The notes under the pieces: generated by a model | Databases searched by the model: none | Seen by the model: only the letters and a program-made list of their open reading frames with translations | Told to the model about the DNA's origin: nothing | Position numbers and translations under genes: made by a program | Part shown: piece by piece, positions 59,809 to 64,000 of the stretch | Numbering within the stretch: position 1 is the first letter of the stretch | Layout of the letters: the number at the start of each line of letters is the position of its first letter | Assembly: GCF_033100395.1 (NCBI RefSeq) | Contig: NZ_JAWLVJ010000020.1 | Location: 1 to 64,000, forward strand | Length of the DNA: 64,000 nucleotides | Source: Terasakiella sp033100395 | Lineage (GTDB): Bacteria > Pseudomonadota > Alphaproteobacteria > Rhodospirillales > Terasakiellaceae | Reading direction: 5' to 3'

Positions 59809-61628
59809 TGTCTTCGTTGCCTGCGTTTAAGTTCTCGTTTGTCCTTTATTCCTTTTCTTTGAAGACCGTCTTCTATAGTTTTTGCTCCAATAGTAGCTGT
59901 TGGAGGCAGGCCTGGTAAGTTGCTGATTGTACCTGCTGCTTTTTCAAGTGCCTTGTGATCCTTGATTTGCTGTTTAATCTCCTTATCAGACTGGCTGGTT
60001 GGAACTAAAGCATCCTGTACCAACGACACGCCAACCTCTCCTCTTAGTTTAAAAGCCAGCTTTCTATATCCAGCTTCCTCAAGTCGCTGAATTTCAGCTA
60101 ATGCTTTTCGTTGCGCTTCAGGTGTTTTCAGTTGTCGATAAGACATGGCGGCTGCCATAGCATTCATAGCGTCATTGCCAGCCTCATCAATCAGCTTTTT
60201 ATCAAGGCCCATCACTTCCCCCATTACATGCACATTGTCGCGCCAGACATCATGATGTTTCGGCATAACAGGTTGCGGGTTTTCTTCGGCATGTTTGCGA
60301 ATGCGCTCCTGTTCTTCCTTTGTATACGTGGTGTTGATGGCTGTATCGGTTGCGTCCAAGCGACCTTCGTCATACGGGTCTCGGGCTTTACGGCGGGCTA
60401 GGTGGTCTCCCATTTCTTTTGTCGCCTCATCTGAAAGCTTTGGCCCATCACCAGATTTGAATTTCTGGTGATATGCATCGACAATGCGTGCCCGATCATC
60501 AGGGTGATACGCATTCAATGCCCCTTGGAACCCTTTGATCTGTTTTTCATCACCTGAGGCAAGGGCATCATTATATTGCTTTGCAAGATGCTCCACGGCT
60601 TCTTTTGATAATGGTTTATGTGGTGTATCTGCCTGTCCCGCATCGCTCATTGTATCGGTATACTGGTTTTGTGCCACTTGATGGCCCTTACCTTGTGACG
60701 CTCCATCCAGGCTCATTGCCGAGGCTTCCGCTAAAGCTGCCTCATTGAACGGGATGTTTGGTCCCAATTGGTCGCTTGATCGTCGGGCAGAGGATTGAGT
60801 GTTTGAGCGGTGAGGGTAATCTCCCGGTCCTTCATCATTTGCACCTGTTGAAGACGTTTGATCTCGCTCGGGCAGCTGGTGAGATAATGCTTGAATTTGA
60901 TCCGCTTGTTCTTGAGCATAACGCAATTCTCCATGAGGGTCATAAGGTTCCACTTCATCTGGTGAAATGATGGGTTTGGCCTGAACCATTTTTCCAGTTT
61001 CATCATATTCCACCATGCCCGGATAGGCGCGTTCGAACTGTTTGACCACATGGTCTCGCAAACCTGTATCACGCTTATCCTGATAGCGGTTGTCCTGCAT
61101 CATAGAGCGAATACGCTCATCCACTGTATTGCCTTGCGGCACAATGGCTGTCTTTGCTTTCTTGGACTGTTGTATATAGAAATCGTCCCAGGCCTTTTTC
61201 ATATTGGCCTTTGGCTTGGACGGTGCCTTCGGTTTCGGTGTTTCCCCAAAAGGTGCAGAAGCCGTCCATGATTTATTGTCTGCCTTGCTTGAAATCGGCT
61301 GGCTGACTTCAATATTAGACGGCAAAGGGCTATTGCTTTTCTCAAGTAAGTCGGTGTTGCCAATCCCTTGACCAGCCAAGGTCTGAGAAAGCGCATTCTC
61401 CGTTGGCCCACCGGGATTCATAATCCCATCCGCCTTCAAACCGTTATCAGCCTGAAAGCTCTTAAGCCCTGCTCCGATGTCGGGTGTTTGTGTATTAAAG
61501 TGTCCAAGGTCGGACAACGCATTTTGGGTTTTAATCACATCATCTGACATATCAAATGATGAAGAAGAAACGGGACTATCGACAGAGAATAAGTCGCTAA
61601 ACCCCTTAAACATATTCGAAAAATTCAT
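59805..61628 (-). CDS. Large orphan protein with N-terminal peptidoglycan-binding-like domain
   Basis: A 607-residue hydrophilic protein without signal peptide or membrane segment. Residues about 25-85 resemble a peptidoglycan-binding-1 domain (IKTQNALSDLGHF; LKSFQADNGLKADGIMNPGG). The rest is low-complexity, rich in Gln, Asp, Lys and Ser, with long charged helices and a strongly basic C-terminus (KGIKDKRELKRRQRRH). Some alphaproteobacterial proteins share the N-terminal module, but I know no function. It may be a surface, phage-derived or secreted protein. Upstream region 61629-61855 separates it from a small membrane protein gene. Confidence 0.65.
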   Translation of the reverse strand: MNFSNMFKGFSDLFSVDSPVSSSSFDMSDDVIKTQNALSDLGHFNTQTPDIGAGLKSFQADNGLKADGIMNPGGPTENALSQTLAGQGIGNTDLLEKSNSPLPSNIEVSQPISSKADNKSWTASAPFGETPKPKAPSKPKANMKKAWDDFYIQQSKKAKTAIVPQGNTVDERIRSMMQDNRYQDKRDTGLRDHVVKQFERAYPGMVEYDETGKMVQAKPIISPDEVEPYDPHGELRYAQEQADQIQALSHQLPERDQTSSTGANDEGPGDYPHRSNTQSSARRSSDQLGPNIPFNEAALAEASAMSLDGASQGKGHQVAQNQYTDTMSDAGQADTPHKPLSKEAVEHLAKQYNDALASGDEKQIKGFQGALNAYHPDDRARIVDAYHQKFKSGDGPKLSDEATKEMGDHLARRKARDPYDEGRLDATDTAINTTYTKEEQERIRKHAEENPQPVMPKHHDVWRDNVHVMGEVMGLDKKLIDEAGNDAMNAMAAAMSYRQLKTPEAQRKALAEIQRLEEAGYRKLAFKLRGEVGVSLVQDALVPTSQSDKEIKQQIKDHKALEKAAGTISNLPGLPPTATIGAKTIEDGLQRKGIKDKRELKRRQRRH

Positions 61629-61855
61629 ATCTACCTGTTCCGGCTAGAGTTGATAATAGCTGGATATGGGGAGAAATAGGAATATAGTCAATACGTAGAA
61701 CAAAGAAAGAAAATTGATGAAATTTGAAGGTGATGATATAAATTAAATGTTCTTCGGGGATGGGTGCAGGCGCAAATCCTGCTGCTTGGTTCTTCGTGAC
61801 CGTTTTAGTTCTAATTTTAGGCCAATATTGGCTTCAGAATATGAAGGAGACAGTC

Positions 61856-62014
61856 ATGACAAAAACGAACATTAAACGTGAGAAACAAGTAAAACCCGCA
61901 ACCAACAACCTCTTAACAGCCACTCTAAACATTTTCGTGGCGGTCACGGCGAGTTGGGCAGCTGGGTTCGTAACCCTCCTCATCCATGTGAAAAGCGCTC
62001 CCAAAACTGGTTGA
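61856..62014 (+). CDS. Small single-span membrane protein
   Basis: A 52-residue protein: basic N-terminus (MTKTNIKREKQVKPATNN) and one membrane segment (LNIFVAVTASWAAGFVTLLI). GGAG 7 bases before ATG 61856 decides the start. The frame stays open up to 61760 and would add a second hydrophobic segment (AAWFFVTVLVLILGQYWL); that longer 84-residue form cannot be excluded. The terminator stem begins inside the last codons, confirming the 3' end. Function unknown. Confidence 0.5.
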   Translation: MTKTNIKREKQVKPATNNLLTATLNIFVAVTASWAAGFVTLLIHVKSAPKTG

Positions 62015-62023
62015 GCGCTTTTC
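61991..62023 (+). terminator. Rho-independent terminator overlapping the end of the small membrane protein gene
   Basis: AAAAGCGCTC pairs perfectly with GAGCGCTTTT around a 12-base loop, followed by CTATTT. The upstream arm is part of the coding sequence. Confidence 0.88.
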
Positions 62024-62063
62024 TATTTGTGCATTGTGATATTATAAACTGAGTGTAAAACAC

Positions 62064-62157
62064 ATTTTCCGTCGTCATATAATTTGGGACAAGTGAGCGC
62101 TTAAAGTCGCAGAGGACTTTGTCTCATCAGGTTTGTAATTATATGACGACGGAAAAT
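62064..62157. repeat. 94-base element with perfect 21-base inverted ends
   Basis: Arms 62064-62084 and 62137-62157 are exact reverse complements over 21 bases (left arm begins ATTTTCCGTCGTC). The 52-base centre has its own pairing: TGGGACA with TGTCTCA, and AAAGTC with GACTTT (62103-62120). The whole can fold into one long hairpin. It could be a MITE-like element or a structured RNA. No target-site duplication is evident at the ends, and no copy is seen elsewhere in the window. Confidence 0.7.
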
Positions 62158-62174
62158 TGGTTAAATTATTATGC

Positions 62175-62215
62175 ACTTACGGCCGATGCAGGCTGTATCC
62201 ACATTGGCCGTAAGT
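62175..62215. terminator. 14-base-pair stem-loop downstream of the tRNA gene
   Basis: ACTTACGGCCGATG pairs with CATTGGCCGTAAGT (one G-U pair) around a 13-base loop. It lies 13 bases beyond the 3' end of the minus-strand tRNA and may end that transcript, although only an AT-rich stretch (GCATAATAATTT) follows on that strand rather than a T run. Confidence 0.5.
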
Positions 62216-62227
62216 ATTTGAAATATA

Positions 62228-62304
62228 TGGTAGGGCAGACAGGACTCGAACCTGTGACCAGACCGTTATGAGCGGTCGGCTCTAACCAACTGAGCTACTG
62301 CCCC
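62228..62304 (-). tRNA. tRNA with CAU anticodon (elongator Met, or Ile2)
   Basis: A 77-base cloverleaf: acceptor GGGGCAG/CTGCCCT (first pair G-U), D-arm AGCTCAGTTGGTTAGAGC, anticodon loop CTCATAA, variable loop, T-arm ACAGG-TTCGAGT-CCTGT and encoded CCA. The D-arm with TTGG rather than the initiator features excludes tRNA-fMet. CAU occurs in elongator Met and in Ile2 (lysidine-modified) tRNAs; the GGTCACAGGTTCGA segment favours Met, but Ile2 is not excluded. It lies 93 bases downstream of rpoD on the same strand. Confidence 0.93.
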
Positions 62305-62332
62305 ACACGTAAGCGACTATGTTGTCGTTACA

Positions 62333-62370
62333 AATAGAAGTGGCGTGAATTTACTGGAAACTCACGCCAC
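62333..62370 (-). terminator. Rho-independent terminator of rpoD
   Basis: GTGGCGTGA pairs perfectly with TCACGCCAC across a 13-base loop; on the minus strand it is followed by TTCTATTTG. It lies 27 bases beyond the rpoD stop and ahead of the tRNA gene. Confidence 0.82.
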
Positions 62371-62397
62371 GTCAAGTGTTTGTCTGTGCAAATAAAC

Positions 62398-64000
62398 TTA
62401 ATAGTCCAGGAAGCTGCGCAGTTTGCGCGAACGGCTTGGGTGTTTCAGTTTACGCAAGGCTTTCGCCTCAATCTGACGGATACGTTCCCGGGTTACAGAG
62501 AACTGCTGGCCGACTTCTTCCAGCGTGTGATCTGTGTTCATGCCGATGCCGAACCGCATACGCAGCACACGTTCTTCACGCGGTGTCAGGGATGACAGGA
62601 CACGTGTTGTGGTGTTACGCAGGTTGGACTGGATGGCCGCATCCAACGGCTGAACCGCGTTTTTATCTTCGATGAAATCACCCAGATGGCTGTCTTCTTC
62701 ATCGCCAATCGGTGTTTCAAGGGAGATTGGTTCTTTCGCGATCTTGAGGACCTTGCGGACCTTTTCCTGCGGCATGGACAGCTTTTCAGCCAGTTCTTCC
62801 GGTGTGGGCTCACGACCGATCTCATGCAGCATCTGACGGCTGGTACGAACCAGCTTGTTGATGGTTTCGATCATATGCACAGGGATACGAATGGTACGGG
62901 CCTGGTCCGCGATAGAACGGGTAATGGCCTGACGGATCCACCATGTGGCGTAAGTTGAGAATTTGTAGCCGCGACGATATTCGAACTTGTCTACGGCTTT
63001 CATCAGGCCGATGTTCCCTTCCTGAATCAAATCCAGGAACTGCAGGCCACGGTTGGTGTATTTTTTGGCAATCGAAATAACGAGACGCAGGTTGGCCTCG
63101 ATCATTTCTTTTTTCGCACGGTTGGCTTCGCGTTCACCTTTTTGAACGGTGGAGACAATGCGGCGGTATTCGGCAATTGGCAGGCCAACTTCGCCGGCAA
63201 CTTCGGTTACACGGGCGCGCAGTTTGACAACTTCGTCGTGGTGACGTTCGGCAAAACGCTGCCAGCCCTTGGCAGGCAGTTCAGAGACGCGTTCCAGCCA
63301 GTTCGGGTCCAGTTCGTGACCGTAGTACTGTTTCAGGAAGTCCACGCGTGAGACACGGCAGCCGGTGGCAAGACGCAACATGCGACCTTCGCAGTTCATC
63401 AAAGCCTTGTTCAGACCATAAAGATGGTCCATCAGTTCTTCGATCCGACCGTTGTTCAGGTGAACACCTTCCATCAGGACAACAAGTTCGTGACGCAGTT
63501 TTTCAATGCGACGTTCAATTGTTGCAGAAACTTTTTCACCTTTACCCAATGTGGTCAGGCGTTGTTCCTGTGACTTATGCAGCTTGTCGTAAGTCTTGGC
63601 GATTTTTTCAAACGTCTCAACGACCTGTGGCAGGAGCTGTTCTTCCATGGCAGCCAGAGAAACGTTGTTTTCTTCTCCGTTTTCTTCTTCGCCAGTGCTT
63701 TCAGCACCTTCTTCGCCTTCTTCACCTTCAGGTGACTCATCAAGGTCGTCGTCTTCCGAACCCGCATCTACGCCGTCCGGGGCTTCGATTTCTTTATCGT
63801 CGTCGTCATCATCATCGCCCGCGTTATCAATGTCCGCTGTGAGGGAATCGGTATCGGTGTCTTCTTCCATCTCTTTGGCAGCGGCTTCCACTTCTTCAGT
63901 GTTGGGGCCACCGCCATATGTGGTTTCCAGATCGATAATGTCACGTAGCAGAATGTCGCCATTGATCAGCGCATCGTGCCATTCAACGATAGAGCGGATG
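62398..64000 (-). CDS. rpoD: RNA polymerase primary sigma factor RpoD (5' end outside window)
   Basis: Housekeeping sigma-70. The visible 533 residues start inside region 1.1 (LRDIIDLETTYGGGPN) at the right edge; the true N-terminus lies beyond 64000, so the GTG at 63891 is not the start. An acidic spacer (DDDDDDKEIEAPDG; EEGEEGAE) precedes the non-conserved region, then region 2 (ANLRLVISIAKKYTNRGLQ; YKFSTYATWWIRQAI), region 3 (HMIETINKL) and region 4 (TLEEVGQQFSVTRERIRQIE) to the end SFLDY. Confidence 0.96.
   Translation of the reverse strand, partial: IRSIVEWHDALINGDILLRDIIDLETTYGGGPNTEEVEAAAKEMEEDTDTDSLTADIDNAGDDDDDDDKEIEAPDGVDAGSEDDDLDESPEGEEGEEGAESTGEEENGEENNVSLAAMEEQLLPQVVETFEKIAKTYDKLHKSQEQRLTTLGKGEKVSATIERRIEKLRHELVVLMEGVHLNNGRIEELMDHLYGLNKALMNCEGRMLRLATGCRVSRVDFLKQYYGHELDPNWLERVSELPAKGWQRFAERHHDEVVKLRARVTEVAGEVGLPIAEYRRIVSTVQKGEREANRAKKEMIEANLRLVISIAKKYTNRGLQFLDLIQEGNIGLMKAVDKFEYRRGYKFSTYATWWIRQAITRSIADQARTIRIPVHMIETINKLVRTSRQMLHEIGREPTPEELAEKLSMPQEKVRKVLKIAKEPISLETPIGDEEDSHLGDFIEDKNAVQPLDAAIQSNLRNTTTRVLSSLTPREERVLRMRFGIGMNTDHTLEEVGQQFSVTRERIRQIEAKALRKLKHPSRSRKLRSFLDY

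Noticed and set aside
61760..62014. 84-residue two-span form of the small membrane protein
   Set aside because: The GGAG site fits ATG 61856 better; the longer form is kept only as an alternative.
62064..62157. CRISPR repeat or leader
   Set aside because: There is a single inverted pair, no regularly spaced direct repeats and no cas gene in the window.

Overview
The window is chromosomal DNA of an alphaproteobacterium, most likely a marine sulfur-oxidising member of the Rhodospirillales and relatives (my inference). The reasons are a class I lysyl-tRNA synthetase, a complete alphaproteobacterial-type soxXYZABCD thiosulfate oxidation operon with flavocytochrome c, an N-acetylglutaminylglutamine (NAGGN) osmolyte operon, an alphaproteobacterial-type RpoD and moderate G+C of about one half. 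No plasmid, prophage or CRISPR signature is visible. The only mobility gene is a tyrosine recombinase at the extreme left.

Layout. 0.1-1.3 kb: integrase. 1.7-6.2 kb: housekeeping purB, serC and serA, each followed by a strong terminator. 6.4-9.7 kb: a compact operon with an FAD oxidoreductase, a MoaD/ThiS-like protein, an unknown 103-residue protein and the permease and ATPase of a tungstate-type transporter. It looks like the accessory part of a tungsten aldehyde oxidoreductase locus without the catalytic subunit. 9.7-18.8 kb: an orphan response regulator, msrA, queG, thyA-folA, a lipoprotein, a ferric-reductase-like flavocytochrome coupled to lysS, and two unknown small proteins. 18.9-24.1 kb: a DinG-type helicase and a hybrid histidine kinase.

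24.4-39.8 kb is the sulfur oxidation locus: fccAB, a NapC-type tetraheme quinol dehydrogenase, an internally duplicated tetraheme cytochrome, a YqeB/EF2563-like protein, soxXYZABCD, a periplasmic thioredoxin-DsrE-thioredoxin trio (SoxS-like, DsrE-like, SoxW-like), a divergent CcdA/SoxV, a periplasmic alpha/beta hydrolase and a periplasmic rhodanese. Together these can bind thiosulfate on SoxYZ, oxidise it with SoxAX, SoxB and SoxCD, oxidise sulfide with FccAB, and keep the periplasmic cysteines reduced through CcdA. The NapC, duplicated tetraheme and YqeB genes are not standard sox components and are the most unusual part of the locus.

39.9-49.3 kb is a signalling and redox region: a PAS hybrid kinase, a metallo-beta-lactamase protein fused to two cyclic-nucleotide-type domains, a membrane hydrolase, a class III cyclase overlapping a membrane-anchored LuxR-type regulator, a diheme cytochrome, and a cytochrome b561 fused to an SHP-like haem domain. 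49.6-58.8 kb holds an amidoligase plus class I glutamine amidotransferase pair, a zinc-sensing-type diguanylate cyclase with a small membrane partner, and the four-gene NAGGN operon (amidotransferase, GNAT/ATP-grasp synthetase, M42 peptidase, MFS exporter) behind a very AT-rich promoter region. 59.2-64 kb: a Sel1-repeat protein, a 607-residue peptidoglycan-binding-like orphan, a small membrane protein, two long inverted repeats, a CAU tRNA and the 3' part of rpoD, which runs off the right edge.

Dispersed GC-rich hairpins sharing one consensus act as terminators at three places. Several convergent gene pairs share their stop codons.
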